Source of the DNA: Gammaproteobacteria bacterium
Lineage (GTDB): Bacteria; Pseudomonadota; Gammaproteobacteria; Ga0077536
Assembly (NCBI GenBank): GCA_016191285.1
Contig: JACPPA010000034.1
Span: 1 to 64,000 of the forward strand
Direction of reading: 5' to 3'
DNA length: 64,000 nucleotides
The notes beneath the pieces are model-generated. The model searched no databases. It had not been told where the DNA came from and worked only from the letters and a program-made list of their open reading frames with translations. The position numbers and the translations under genes are program-made. Shown piece after piece: positions 27,346 through 36,823 of this stretch; position 1 is the first letter of the stretch, and each line of letters opens with the position of its first letter.

Positions 27346-27413
27346 GTGGGAGCGGCTTTAGCCGCGAAGGGGACGGCCTCTCATAGGGTTCGAAGCTCAA
27401 AGCGGCTCCCCAC
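27346..27413. repeat. dispersed palindromic repeat pair (degenerate)
   Basis: GTGGGAGCGGCTTTAGCCGC at 27346 faces a decayed copy, GAAGCTCAAAGCGGCTCCCCAC, ending at 27413. It lies between the convergent ppiA and D-aminoacylase genes. Confidence 0.65.
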
Positions 27414-27440
27414 AAGAGGTGAGCTTAAACCGGGCCAGGT

Positions 27441-29183
27441 TCATTGACGCGCCGCGCTGCGTAACAGACCGCCAGGCCGCGCGCCGGTGTCGATGCCGTG
27501 TTCTTGCACCACTTGGCCCTTGACCAAGGTCGCCACGTAACCCTCAACGCGGTCGACCAGGCGCGGCATGTCGGCTGGCAGGTCATAGATCATCGATGGC
27601 GCATGGGTCCGCAGGCGCGTCAGATCGATCAGATTCAAATCCGCCCGCAGTCCTGGGAGCAGGCGACCGCGATCGCGGAAGCCGTAGAGATCGGCGTTAT
27701 TGGCGGTAAGTTTACGCACGACGAACTCGAGCGGCAGATGAAACCGATCTTCCGCCGCACAGTCGCGGACCCAGCGAGTCAGCATGTAGGTGTGCACCCC
27801 CGCATCGGCGATGAAGCGCACATGGGCGCCCGCATCGCTCAAACCAAAAACGCTCAGCGGATGACGCAACATGGTGTGGATCGCGTCCGGTGTGCCATCC
27901 GCGTAACCCACGCCCGCGTGCATCAGAAAAGCACGGCCGCCGTCCGCGAGCAGCAGATCGTAAGCCGTTTCCCACTCGGATTTACCAGCGCGGCGCGCGA
28001 TCGCCGCGATACTGCGTTCGGGCGGAGGGGTGTAGTCGATGGGCGAGCCGGCCGCATAGGTATGTTCCCACAGCGTCGGATTCTTGTAGATCAAAGAGAA
28101 GCCCGAGTTATTGGGATCGGTTTCATTCAACAAGCGTTGGCGCAGCGCGGGGTTGCTTAGCGCCGCATAGCGCTCAGCGAATGGCAGATCTTTGATCGTC
28201 CGATAACTCGGCATGAAACGCCACGGATGCTCGCCTTCGAAACAGAACAAGATCGAAATTGGGCGCCCGGCGACTTGCGGGATAATCGTGTGTCCGGCGC
28301 GCGCGGCGTGGTCGCAGGCATCGAGTTGGCGGCGCCACTGCTCGGCATCGACGTTGTGCTGCAGGAGCAGGAACATCACTGGGCAGCCCGCGGCTTCGGC
28401 CACTCGTCGCATCATCTGCATATCGCGATCGAGGCCGGCGCAGTCCTCGCCGATGATCCCTGTATTGACCATTTCGACGAGACCGCGTCCGCTGGCTTTG
28501 ACGGCGCGCGCAATGGCGATCAGTTCTTCGTCACCGGCGAAAGTGCCAGGCACCGGGTTACCGTCAACGGCGATGTGCACGGCAGTCCGTGAGCTCGTAA
28601 ATCCAACTGCACCGGCTTCCATCGCTTCGCGCGTGAGCTGGGCCATGCGCGCTATGTCGTCCGCAGTCGCCGCTTCGTTGGCCGCGCCGCGTTCACCCAT
28701 GACGTAGGCGCGAAGCGCACCGTGCGCAAGCTGTGCGGCGACATCGAAACTACGCGGGGTAGCGGCGAGCGCGTTCAGATAGTCGCCGAAGCTTTCCCAG
28801 TTCCACGCGATCCCGGCGCGGAGTGACTTGCCCGGGATGTCTTCCACGCCTTCCATGAGGCCTATCAACCAATCGTGGCGAGCCGGTGCGGCCGGCGCAA
28901 AGCCGACGCCGCAATTGCCCATCACCGCGGTTGTCACGCCGTGGCGCAGCGATTGGGTGAGGACCGGATCCCAGGTCGCCTGACCATCGTAGTGAGTGTG
29001 GATGTCGACCCAACCCGGGGTGACGAGTAGCCCATTGGCATCGATGCTGCGGGTGGCACGGCCGAGGCCGGTACCAATTTCGGCGATAAGTCCGTCGCGG
29101 ATCCCCACGTCCGCGGTGAACGCCGATTTGCCGGTGCCATCGACGATTGTTCCGTCGCGAATAACAGTGTCGAATTCAGCCAT
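27441..29183 (-). CDS. N-acyl-D-amino-acid deacylase (amidohydrolase family 3)
   Basis: A 580-residue metal-dependent amidohydrolase. The first metal motif is WVDIHTHYDGQATWDP, the Cys ligand region is VMGNCGVGFAPA, and downstream metal or substrate residues lie in LMHAGVGYADG and FGLSDAGAHVRFIADAG. The N-terminal beta-sandwich strand (TVIRDGTIVDGTG) and the C-terminal GLRADLNLID repack the barrel. Characterised relatives hydrolyse N-acyl-D-amino acids, but many are unassigned. It is cytosolic. It precedes the two-component genes on the same strand by 62 bases, so the transcript may be shared. Confidence 0.85.
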   Translation of the reverse strand: MAEFDTVIRDGTIVDGTGKSAFTADVGIRDGLIAEIGTGLGRATRSIDANGLLVTPGWVDIHTHYDGQATWDPVLTQSLRHGVTTAVMGNCGVGFAPAAPARHDWLIGLMEGVEDIPGKSLRAGIAWNWESFGDYLNALAATPRSFDVAAQLAHGALRAYVMGERGAANEAATADDIARMAQLTREAMEAGAVGFTSSRTAVHIAVDGNPVPGTFAGDEELIAIARAVKASGRGLVEMVNTGIIGEDCAGLDRDMQMMRRVAEAAGCPVMFLLLQHNVDAEQWRRQLDACDHAARAGHTIIPQVAGRPISILFCFEGEHPWRFMPSYRTIKDLPFAERYAALSNPALRQRLLNETDPNNSGFSLIYKNPTLWEHTYAAGSPIDYTPPPERSIAAIARRAGKSEWETAYDLLLADGGRAFLMHAGVGYADGTPDAIHTMLRHPLSVFGLSDAGAHVRFIADAGVHTYMLTRWVRDCAAEDRFHLPLEFVVRKLTANNADLYGFRDRGRLLPGLRADLNLIDLTRLRTHAPSMIYDLPADMPRLVDRVEGYVATLVKGQVVQEHGIDTGARPGGLLRSAARQ

Positions 29184-29245
29184 GATCTGCCCCCTCTATC
29201 GGAGATCGCAGTATAGGCCGTGTCGTACGCGACCGTGCAAATTTA

Positions 29246-30547
29246 TTAACCCGTTAACGGGTGTCGATAGGCGACCACCAAGCCCCGCCCATTGTCCCGG
29301 CTCGTCAAACCGACGCTTCCACCCAAGCGGATGGCGATATCACGGACGATCGCAAGGCCCAATCCGCTACCGGTCGCTAAAGTGCCGGGGATGCGGTAGA
29401 AAGGGTCGAAGACTCGTTCGCGTTCTTCCTCGGGGATGCCGGGACCATTGTCGATCACTTCGATCACGGCGGCATCGCCGTCGACATGAATGCGGATTAT
29501 TACCTCACCATCTTCCTGCGTATGGCAGAGCGCGTTGTCCACGATATTGAGCAGCAGCAAATAAATCGCCGCGCGCTGGACAGTGATCTGAACAGGGCCC
29601 TTCTGCTCCACGCCCAGCTCGATGCGTCGGTCCTCCGCCACGTGGATTAGGTCTTCAATCACTGTTTTCGCGACCTCGACCAGATCGACCTGCCGCGGCT
29701 CATCCGTGTTTGCCCGTTGATGGGCATGAGTAAGGAGTTGGTCGAGCAGTTGACGAGAGCGCTCCAGCCCCGTTTTAAGTGGAGCAAGGCGATCGCGATA
29801 GGTGGTCAAAGACTCGGAGAATTCCAAGTTTTGCACTTGCAACGTCAATGCGGTCAGGGGCGAGCGCAGCGCATGTGCCGCATCGGCAATGAACCGTCGC
29901 TGCTCACCGATGGAGATCGCGATTCGTTCGAGCAGGCGGTTAATCGATTGTCCGAACGGGAGAATTTCTTCTGGTAATCCGTCAAGCGGTAACGCGATGA
30001 ATTGATTTTCCCGGCGTGCATCGACGATCTGCGCCAGCCTTCGGACCGGCGACAGACTGGCGGCAATCACGCGCTGAGATAAAAGCAATAACAAAGGAAT
30101 CAACCCGAGCACGGGCAGTAGACTACTGAAGGCACTTGCGATGGCGGAGTCGCTGCGTGCGTCCATCGCTTGGGAAACGGCGATGCGTTGACCGGACGGC
30201 AGCGCAAGGATGTAAACGCGCCAGCGATTGTCCTCAATCTTTAACGAGTGAAATCCAGCCAACAAATTTGCCGGCAGTGACAAGCCCACCGCCGCTCGAT
30301 TCGAATCGAGCGATTGAATCACGATTCGATCCTCGGGATCTTCATCGTCTGTGTTCAACGCCGGGCCGTCACTAGGCGGTTCGTACCGCGGTCCCAATGC
30401 CATCGCTACTTGATGGAGCATGTTGTCTTGGTACTCCTGAGCTTCGTCGTACGCGAACCAGAATGAGATACCCGAGGCCAGCACGCCAAAGGCGAGGATC
30501 GTCCAGCCCAGCCATACCGATAGCTGGCGCTGCAAAGAATAGGTCAT
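29246..30547 (-). CDS. sensor histidine kinase (QseC/TctE-like)
   Basis: A 433-residue inner-membrane kinase. It has TM1 at about 12-33, a short periplasmic sensor (34-137) with an acidic NTDDEDPEDR stretch, TM2 at about 138-160, a HAMP-like linker, the phospho-acceptor His225 in IADAAHALRSPLTAL, and the ATPase domain with NIVDNALCHT, VIDNGPGIPEEERERVFDPF and GSGLGLAIV. Start and stop overlap the regulator gene by 4 bases, regulator first. The acidic sensor could bind metal cations. QseC, PmrB and TctE are all relatives, so the signal is not assigned. Confidence 0.9.
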   Translation of the reverse strand: MTYSLQRQLSVWLGWTILAFGVLASGISFWFAYDEAQEYQDNMLHQVAMALGPRYEPPSDGPALNTDDEDPEDRIVIQSLDSNRAAVGLSLPANLLAGFHSLKIEDNRWRVYILALPSGQRIAVSQAMDARSDSAIASAFSSLLPVLGLIPLLLLLSQRVIAASLSPVRRLAQIVDARRENQFIALPLDGLPEEILPFGQSINRLLERIAISIGEQRRFIADAAHALRSPLTALTLQVQNLEFSESLTTYRDRLAPLKTGLERSRQLLDQLLTHAHQRANTDEPRQVDLVEVAKTVIEDLIHVAEDRRIELGVEQKGPVQITVQRAAIYLLLLNIVDNALCHTQEDGEVIIRIHVDGDAAVIEVIDNGPGIPEEERERVFDPFYRIPGTLATGSGLGLAIVRDIAIRLGGSVGLTSRDNGRGLVVAYRHPLTG

Positions 30548-31206
30548 TGAGGACGGGCAACCATCCAGCCCACGCCGCGCAAGTTTTTTATAATCCTTGG
30601 GCCAAGTTTCTTGCGAATTCCGTGGATCAAAAAGTCAATCGCATTGCTTTCGATCTCTTCATTCCAGCCGTAAATCCGATCCTCCAGTTCACTTCGGGAC
30701 AGGATCGAACCGGGCCGCGATAGTAGCGCGTGCAATAACGCGAACTCGCGGGCGCTCAAGGTGTACACGGCCCCGTCGTGGCGTGCTTCATGAGTTGCGG
30801 GATCGAGACTGACGATCCCATTGGATAGTACGGGTGTCGCGTGTCCATCCTGGCGACGGATAACCGCGCGCAGACGTGCGAGCATTTCTTTGATATCAAA
30901 TGGCTTCACAAGATAATCGTCGGCGCCGAAATCCAAGCCTTGAATGCGATCTTCGACCGTGTCGCGGGCGGTGACGATAATTACAGGAGCCGCGCTACCA
31001 CTCGCGCGTAGCTTGCGCAGTACTTCTAATCCGCTGCGCCGGGGCAAACCTAAGTCGAGCAACACGGCTTGGTACTGTATATCGCTGAGTGCGCCGGATC
31101 CCGTTTCCCCGTCCAGAACCCAATCCACGGCATACGCAGCATCTCTCAAGGCGACGCACAAAGCCTCGCCGATCATACGATCGTCTTCAATCAATAAGAT
31201 GCGCAT
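30544..31206 (-). CDS. OmpR/QseB-family response regulator
   Basis: A 220-residue regulator. The receiver domain (1-115) has acidic residues D8/D9, phospho-acceptor Asp51 in LLDLGLP and Lys in VKPFD. The winged-helix DNA-binding domain (about 125-218) has TLSAREFALLHALL and SNAIDFLIHGIRKKLG. ATG 31206 (MRILLIEDD) is preferred to the in-frame TTG one codon earlier. The partner kinase is encoded next with a 4-base overlap. Likely targets include its own operon and possibly the small secreted repeat protein encoded divergently at 31991. Confidence 0.9.
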   Translation of the reverse strand: MRILLIEDDRMIGEALCVALRDAAYAVDWVLDGETGSGALSDIQYQAVLLDLGLPRRSGLEVLRKLRASGSAAPVIIVTARDTVEDRIQGLDFGADDYLVKPFDIKEMLARLRAVIRRQDGHATPVLSNGIVSLDPATHEARHDGAVYTLSAREFALLHALLSRPGSILSRSELEDRIYGWNEEIESNAIDFLIHGIRKKLGPRIIKNLRGVGWMVARPQ

Positions 31207-31311
31207 CAATGTTCCGGCTACGGAAACAACTCCACGTTTGAAGGATCTGAGGTCTTTGATTTTTTGGACACAAATCGCCGTCCGGAGGGTAGCGCTTGCT
31301 ACACACGCCGT

Positions 31312-31563
31312 CTAATCCGGATCCCCCGCGTCTTGATTGGTCCGCTGATCCTTGTCGTTATCAGCGGTGCCCTGCTCGGCAGGAATAGCTTCTCCTTCCT
31401 GGTCTACTGTTCCAACGACCCACGAAGTTCCAGCGTTGGGCAGGGACGACATGCTGCGGTGGCGCGATTCTCTAACGGCCTTGTTCGCGCTCGCGAACAT
31501 CATCAATGCGCCGACCGCCGCTAATCCCACGATGCCGACCCATAGGGATTTTTCATTTCTCAT
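31312..31563 (-). CDS. small single-pass membrane protein, unknown
   Basis: An 83-residue frame: a short basic N-terminus, one hydrophobic helix (VGIVGLAAVGALMMFASA, residues about 9-26), then a hydrophilic tail rich in Gln, Asp, Glu and Asn. An AGG lies 6 bases before the ATG. It is not recognised. It lies 105 bases upstream of the response regulator gene on the same strand, so it could be the first gene of that operon. Coding status is moderately supported. Confidence 0.4.
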   Translation of the reverse strand: MRNEKSLWVGIVGLAAVGALMMFASANKAVRESRHRSMSSLPNAGTSWVVGTVDQEGEAIPAEQGTADNDKDQRTNQDAGDPD

Positions 31564-31674
31564 CTAGCCTGTCCCAACGCAAGTAACACAATATTCCCCG
31601 CTGCCCTGGTCAGCCAGCCTACCGCAGCGTGCTCAACAAAAATTAGACGGGAATTAGCCCCTCGCGAAAAAAAG

Positions 31675-31857
31675 GGGCCGGAGACGAATGGCACTTACTT
31701 AAGCTGAGACGTGAGCAAAGACGCGAAATCCCGCTACTTCGTCATTCCGGCGTACGCCGGAATCCACTCAAACAATGGATTCATTTTTCACTGGACTTAG
31801 TGCTCGGAGCACGGGGTGAGGCGTAAACCGCACTTAAGTGCCATTCGGGCCGGAGAC
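31675..31857. mobile_element. MITE with 12-bp terminal inverted repeats and 11-bp target duplication
   Basis: The direct repeat GGGCCGGAGAC occurs at 31675-31685 and again at 31847-31857. Exactly between the copies the element begins GAATGGCACTTA (31686-31697) and ends TAAGTGCCATTC (31835-31846), perfect inverted ends. The element is 161 bp with no gene. The 11-bp duplication and AATG..TTAAG-like ends fit an IS4-family origin. An 18-bp palindrome TTCCGGCGTACGCCGGAA lies inside (31745-31762) and is probably another dispersed repeat. The rest of the 31564-31990 gap shows nothing else recognisable. Confidence 0.75.
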
Positions 31858-31990
31858 TCCGCGCTTGTTACATAGGATTTCTCCTCCAGTACTAATTCCG
31901 TCCTAATTTTTACCTTGTACCGTGCGGACCTCGATCAAGGCGCTGAGGTCTCGATCGAGCTTTAAACATTAATTAAACAGGATACTCGTC

Positions 31991-32275
31991 ATGCAAGGTA
32001 AAAATGGACAATTTCTCGATATTCTAGGGTTTGCGCTACTGAGCGCCTCCTTGACACTTGCCGGCACCGGCAGTGCGTTTGCGTTCTCGGGACACAACGG
32101 ACCTGCGCCCACCATGATTGCAGCGGTCGACGCCGTGGATGGACCCGATGCGGTCGACGCCGTGGGTGGACCCGACGCGGTCGACCCGCCGGGCGCACCT
32201 GAAGCGCCGGAAGCCGTCGAAGCGCCGCACGCACCTGAAGCACCGGAAGCCGTCGAAGCGCCGGAAGTACAATAG
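31991..32275 (+). CDS. small secreted Pro/Ala/Glu/Asp repeat protein
   Basis: A 94-residue protein with an N-terminal signal segment (residues 8-31, LDILGFALLSASLTLAGTGSAFA) and a mature region of about 60 residues made almost only of tandem imperfect units: DAVDGPDAVDAVGGPDAVDP, then APEAPEAVEAPHAPEAPEA. It is strongly acidic, with no Cys and no aromatic residue after His35. The low-complexity DNA produces several long antisense open frames, which are shadows. CAGGAT precedes the ATG. It is divergent from the two-component operon. An extended periplasmic or secreted cation-binding or spacer peptide is a reasonable guess only. Confidence 0.6.
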   Translation: MQGKNGQFLDILGFALLSASLTLAGTGSAFAFSGHNGPAPTMIAAVDAVDGPDAVDAVGGPDAVDPPGAPEAPEAVEAPHAPEAPEAVEAPEVQ

Positions 32276-32343
32276 CCCGCTGGCCCAGACACCGATAACA
32301 CGCAATTGGAAGAAGTGAATTAACGATTCACGCGGTCTCAAAT

Positions 32344-32373
32344 GGCCCCGTCCCGCTGACAAGGGATGGGGCC
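32344..32373 (+). terminator. terminator hairpin
   Basis: GGCCCCGTCCC pairs with GGGATGGGGCC (one G-T pair) around an 8-base loop, 68 bases after the small repeat protein. A weak T-rich run follows. Confidence 0.6.
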
Positions 32374-32456
32374 TCTGGTTCTCGTGTTGGCGGAGGTCTC
32401 GACGAAATCAGAATCCCCAATGCTTTCTCTTTCGTTGATTTGTAGGTTAGCGAATT

Positions 32457-33377
32457 ATGTCGTCGAACTTCCTTTCGGCCTTTGATGAAGAGCAGCCCCT
32501 CATCGCCATCTGCGTACCGACGTGGTTGCGTCCAAAATTATTATCGAATTGCCTTTCCGCTATCGCCAAGCTCACCTGTCCCGAAGGCCATCGACTTTGC
32601 CTCATCGTCGTTGACAACGATGCGTCCGGCAGCGCGACAACGGTTTTCAACGAACTCTCGCCACGTTGTCCGTTCGATTCTTACTATTTTTGCGAGCCTC
32701 GGCGCGGCTATGCTAGCGTGCGCAACCGTTTGTTGCTGGAAGCCGTGAAGGTGCAGGCGCGTTATGCCGCCTGTGTCGACGATGACGAATTCGTTCCATG
32801 CGATTGGCTAGTTCGACATATTCAGGCGCTACAGACCTATGCAGCCGATGTGTCGCACGGCCCTGTCATTCGGTTGGACGAAGACTCAATGCCGGGTAAA
32901 ACCGCGGAAAAACAGCTGTCGAATGCGAGCGAAACAGGTTCAAAAAAGAACCATGTGAGTAGTGGCAATGTCGTGTTCGATCTTAAACTCGGTGAACAAT
33001 GGGGGTTGCGCTTTGATCCGTTTTACAACGCGATCGGCGGCGAAGATCACGATTTCTTCGATCGCTCGAAGACGTTCGGGGCTAAATGGATTTGGACGAA
33101 AGAGGCGTTTCTGTACGAGTGGTGGCCTCCTGAACGTCAAACGCGCCGTTATCTTTTTTCTCGCCACCAGCGCGGTGGGAAAGGTAACGTGTTGAAATAC
33201 AGACGTTCGCATTCGGTCTACCGGACGTGGGTTCATTTTATTTTTAAAATTACCGGCAAGTTTTTGGGTGTCGTACACAGCCTGTTGTCCGTGAATACGA
33301 CTAAGGCGATCAGGGATTCGGGAACCGTATGCGGTTATATCGGGGCGCTGTTTTTTAAAGCGAAGCGAGGCAGTTAA
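32457..33377 (+). CDS. family 2 glycosyltransferase
   Basis: A 306-residue GT-A fold transferase. The nucleotide-sugar site begins LIAICVPTWLRPKLL and VVDNDASG. The metal-binding motif is CVDDDEFV (108-111). A second acidic motif is GGEDHDFFDR, followed by a basic KWIWTKEAF...RRYLFSRHQRGGK region. A C-terminal hydrophobic stretch may attach it to the membrane. Donor and acceptor are unknown. It converges with and slightly overlaps (23 bases, tail to tail) a deacetylase gene, suggesting a small surface-polysaccharide locus. Confidence 0.82.
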   Translation: MSSNFLSAFDEEQPLIAICVPTWLRPKLLSNCLSAIAKLTCPEGHRLCLIVVDNDASGSATTVFNELSPRCPFDSYYFCEPRRGYASVRNRLLLEAVKVQARYAACVDDDEFVPCDWLVRHIQALQTYAADVSHGPVIRLDEDSMPGKTAEKQLSNASETGSKKNHVSSGNVVFDLKLGEQWGLRFDPFYNAIGGEDHDFFDRSKTFGAKWIWTKEAFLYEWWPPERQTRRYLFSRHQRGGKGNVLKYRRSHSVYRTWVHFIFKITGKFLGVVHSLLSVNTTKAIRDSGTVCGYIGALFFKAKRGS

Positions 33378-34062
33378 AAATAAAACGCCGCCACCCTTTG
33401 CTGCCCTTCATGTTCAAGCGTGGAAGCGCAAACAAGTGGCTGTCAGCCTTGACGCGTCCGTGTTTATAGGCCGCGGCGGCGTGGAAGCCAGCTTGCTCAA
33501 CCGCATCGGCAACGCGTTGGTCCCAGTCCCCGTAGGGATAACAAAACTGAGGTATGGCGGTTCCCAGCCCATCCTCCAATTCCTTCCTGCATCCCGCAAT
33601 CTCGTTTTTTAATTCGACGTCCGAGCAATTGGTTAAGCGCGGATGCGTGCGGCTATGCGCACCTACTTCCATGCCGTTGGATAACCATTCGGATGCTTGC
33701 CGCCAGTTCATCAGCGGCTTGCGGGCGCTGTGTGCGATGTGCTCGTCCCATTTGTTGTGCCTTCCCATATAGTGGCTGACGAGATAGCAGGTCGCGCTGA
33801 AATGATACCGTTTGAGGACGGGCAGCGCGTGGAAAATGTTATCTTCATAACCGTCATCCAGCGTGATGACGGCAACCCTGCCGGTCTTTTTGCCGGTTAG
33901 ATACGGCATGGCTCGCGTCATGGACAGGCCTTGAAACCCCAGGCGTGCGAGCAGACCCATTTGTCGCGAAAAGTTTTGCGGGGAGACATATATCCCCCGA
34001 TTCCCTAAATTCTTGGGGCAAATGTCGATGCTGTGATACATAAGAATGGAGACGGGTTTCAT
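33355..34062 (-). CDS. polysaccharide deacetylase (CE4, NodB domain)
   Basis: A 235-residue NodB-domain hydrolase. The catalytic Asp and metal Asp are in VITLDDGYEDN (D69, D70), metal His residues are in GAHSRTHPRL (H136, H140), and CYPYGDWD is the third motif. The N-terminus VSILMYHSI is typical. There is no signal peptide, so it acts on a cytoplasmic or membrane-bound sugar. It removes N- or O-acetyl groups from a glycan. Its 3' end overlaps the glycosyltransferase gene on the opposite strand. Confidence 0.85.
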   Translation of the reverse strand: MKPVSILMYHSIDICPKNLGNRGIYVSPQNFSRQMGLLARLGFQGLSMTRAMPYLTGKKTGRVAVITLDDGYEDNIFHALPVLKRYHFSATCYLVSHYMGRHNKWDEHIAHSARKPLMNWRQASEWLSNGMEVGAHSRTHPRLTNCSDVELKNEIAGCRKELEDGLGTAIPQFCYPYGDWDQRVADAVEQAGFHAAAAYKHGRVKADSHLFALPRLNMKGSKGWRRFIFNCLASL

Positions 34063-34108
34063 GGTTTTAAGCTGACACCGGCTGCTCGTTGGTTGAAAAT
34101 CGCGGATT

Positions 34109-34295
34109 CTAAATAGTAGAGCGTAAATACCGACCAGGAGACCAAACGTTTAAGGGTCGTCATCCCGGGCTTCGCGGCGCAAGCGGCGGAGACCCGGGAT
34201 CCATGCTGAGATAACCCACAGCAATGGATTCCGGATAGCCGCTGCGCGACTTCCGGAATGCCGGAGGTGGCCGGTATTTCTGCTTCCCTATTTAG
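34109..34295. repeat. dispersed element with terminal inverted repeats (187 bp)
   Basis: CTAAATAGTAGAGCGTAAATACCGACC at the left is complementary, with a few mismatches, to GGCCGGTATTTCTGCTTCCCTATTTAG at the right. Inside are two palindromic cores, CCCGGGCTTC...GACCCGGGATCC and GGATTCCGGA...TTCCGGAATG. The end sequence recurs at 13925. No gene is inside. The rest of the 34063-34580 gap (34296 onward) shows no recognisable gene. Confidence 0.6.
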
Positions 34296-34580
34296 TATTA
34301 AAACGGGCCGTGCACGTCACTCAACTACCTGGCTCATGGGCCACTGCACCAAAACGACTTCATTTTCGATGGTTTGCAACCCTCGAAAATAGCGGCACCT
34401 CCGGGCGCCTTAAGGGCGCTGACTTTCGCAGAGCCTTCTTAACGGACGTAAATGCGCAACACCCGAAAGCAACGCCAAAATTTTTAGGGTTTCGAGTCGC
34501 CGCCGAACGCGCGGTCTGACGCAAACGAGGCGCAAGACGGGTTATCCTTATACCTTCTTGTAAGTAAACGTGAGACCACT

Positions 34581-36791
34581 ATGATTCCGGGCACCCTCGA
34601 TACCCCCACGCATACCCGCGTTAACAATGGACGTATGGAAATCGCCAATCCGCTATACGCCTTGGTGATTAACGAAATTCTGCCGGACTTAGGGATCGAC
34701 GCGAACCGGTTCTGGAACCTGCTCGAAGAAGTAATCACCGAGCTGGCGCCGAGGAACAATGTTCTGCTGCTCAAGCGTTACAAGTTGCAGGCAGAGATCG
34801 ATACCTGGCATCAGGCTCGCTGCGATGCGCCGCACGATCACGCGCAATACAAGAAATTTCTTCAGAAAATCGGCTATTTGTTGCCAGAAGGGCCAGACTT
34901 CACCGTCACCCCGACTAATGTTGACGAAGAGATCGCGACACTTGCCGGTCCGCAACTGGTGGTGCCGGTTAAAAACGCGCGCTACGCATTGAACGCGACT
35001 AATGCGCGATGGGGCTCGCTATATGACGCGCTCTACGGTTCTGATGTCATCGCCGAGTCCGCCGGCGCGGAAAAAAAAGGGAGCTACAATCCGGCGCGCG
35101 GTGCGCACGTCATCGCCTATGCGCGCGCGTTCCTCGATCAGGCCGCACCGCTGGTCGGGGGCTCGCATGCTGACGCGGTCGCGTACCAAGCGGGCAATGG
35201 TCGTCTGCAAGTCAAACTCAAAAACGGCGATTCAGTAGGCCTGCAACAGGCTGAAAAATTCGTAGGCTATAACGGGGAACCGCCTGCACCGACGGAGATT
35301 CTGCTGCGGAATAACGGTCTTCACGTGATCATCCAGCTCGATGCCAATCATCCGGTGGGCAAAGACGACCCGGCCCACATCAAGGATTTAGTCATTGAAT
35401 CGGCGGTGACGACCATTCAAGACTGCGAGGATTCGGTCGCCGCCGCCGACGGCGCCGACAAGACCGAGGTGTATCGCAACTGGCTCGGGCTGATGAAAGG
35501 CAGGTTAAGCGATACCTTCGTAAAAAACGGTAAGACCATGATGCGCACGTTGGCGCCTGATCTAACTTTCCTCGATCCCCAAGGGCGGCCCCATACGCTG
35601 CATGGACGCGCGTTACTGTTGATTCGCAATGTTGGGCACCTGATGACCAACGAGGCCGTGCTCCTTAAAGGCGAGGAAGTCCCGGAAGGGATCCTCGACG
35701 CGGTGATTACGGCCACCATCGCACAGTACGATCTTAAAGGGCTCGGCGGGCTCCGCAATTCACGCACGGGATCGATGTACATCGTGAAGCCCAAGATGCA
35801 TGGGCCGGAGGAGGTGGCTTTCGCGTGTGCCCTGTTCGATAAAGTCGAGGACATGCTGAAGTTGCCGCGCTACACCGTCAAGATTGGGGTCATGGATGAA
35901 GAGCGGCGCACGACCGTGAATCTGAAAGAATGTATTCGCACCGCGAAAGACCGCATCATTTTCATCAACACGGGGTTTCTCGATCGCACGGGCGATGAAA
36001 TTCACACGTCGATGGAGGCCGGTGTCATGGTGCGCAAGGAAGCGATGAAGCAAGAGAAATGGATGAAAGCCTACGAGAATTGGAATGTCGATATTGGGCT
36101 TGCGTGCGGATTGCAAGGCAAGGCGCAGATTGGCAAAGGCATGTGGCCGAAGCCGGATCTGATGAAGGAAATGGTCGAGGCCAAGGCCGCGCATCTGCGG
36201 GCGGGCGCGAGCACGGCATGGGTGCCATCGCCGACTGCAGCGACTATTCACGCCATGCACTATCACATCATTGACGTCTGGCAAGTTCAGAACGAATTGA
36301 AGAAGCGATCACGCGCCAGCTTGGACGATATTCTGACATTACCGCTACTCGGCGACACGCCGCTGACGCGAGAGCAGGTGCAAGCTGAACTCGACAACAA
36401 TTGCCAGGGTATTCTTGGTTATGTCGTGCGTTGGATCGATCTTGGCATTGGCTGCTCGAAAGTGCCGGATATCAACGATATTGGACTCATGGAAGATCGC
36501 GCGACGCTGCGAATTTCGAGCCAGCACATCGCGAATTGGCTGCGGCATGATTATGTGCGGCGCCGGCATGTGCTGGAAACGTTTAAGCGCATGGCGGCGG
36601 TGGTGGATCGACAAAATGCCAACGCGCCGGGTTATAAGCCGATGTCCGCGAACTTTGATGAGTCGGTGGCTTTTCAGGCCGCGTGCGAATTGGTGTTCGG
36701 TGGGGTCCATCAACCGAATGGTTACACTGAACCCGTGCTACACCGTCGGCGCCGCGAATTGAAGGCCGCGGCGCGCGCGGCTGGGCAATAA
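34581..36791 (+). CDS. glcB: malate synthase G
   Basis: A 736-residue monomeric malate synthase (family length about 720) that joins glyoxylate and acetyl-CoA to malate. Seen motifs: [66 protein letters not shown] [40 protein letters not shown] and [14 protein letters not shown]. It serves growth on acetate, fatty acids or glyoxylate and fits the beta-oxidation genes nearby. No isocitrate lyase is in the window. ATG 34581 is used; the ribosome site is weak. Confidence 0.93.
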   Translation: MIPGTLDTPTHTRVNNGRMEIANPLYALVINEILPDLGIDANRFWNLLEEVITELAPRNNVLLLKRYKLQAEIDTWHQARCDAPHDHAQYKKFLQKIGYLLPEGPDFTVTPTNVDEEIATLAGPQLVVPVKNARYALNATNARWGSLYDALYGSDVIAESAGAEKKGSYNPARGAHVIAYARAFLDQAAPLVGGSHADAVAYQAGNGRLQVKLKNGDSVGLQQAEKFVGYNGEPPAPTEILLRNNGLHVIIQLDANHPVGKDDPAHIKDLVIESAVTTIQDCEDSVAAADGADKTEVYRNWLGLMKGRLSDTFVKNGKTMMRTLAPDLTFLDPQGRPHTLHGRALLLIRNVGHLMTNEAVLLKGEEVPEGILDAVITATIAQYDLKGLGGLRNSRTGSMYIVKPKMHGPEEVAFACALFDKVEDMLKLPRYTVKIGVMDEERRTTVNLKECIRTAKDRIIFINTGFLDRTGDEIHTSMEAGVMVRKEAMKQEKWMKAYENWNVDIGLACGLQGKAQIGKGMWPKPDLMKEMVEAKAAHLRAGASTAWVPSPTAATIHAMHYHIIDVWQVQNELKKRSRASLDDILTLPLLGDTPLTREQVQAELDNNCQGILGYVVRWIDLGIGCSKVPDINDIGLMEDRATLRISSQHIANWLRHDYVRRRHVLETFKRMAAVVDRQNANAPGYKPMSANFDESVAFQAACELVFGGVHQPNGYTEPVLHRRRRELKAAARAAGQ

Positions 36792-36823
36792 GGCGAAAAT
36801 CGAACCAATCCACGCGCGACGAC

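Noticed and set aside
31969..32362. Long antisense frames rich in Gly/Ala/Ser and Arg/Val over the small repeat protein
   Set aside because: They are shadows of the low-complexity repeats and have no start signals. The plus-strand frame has a signal peptide and a ribosome site.
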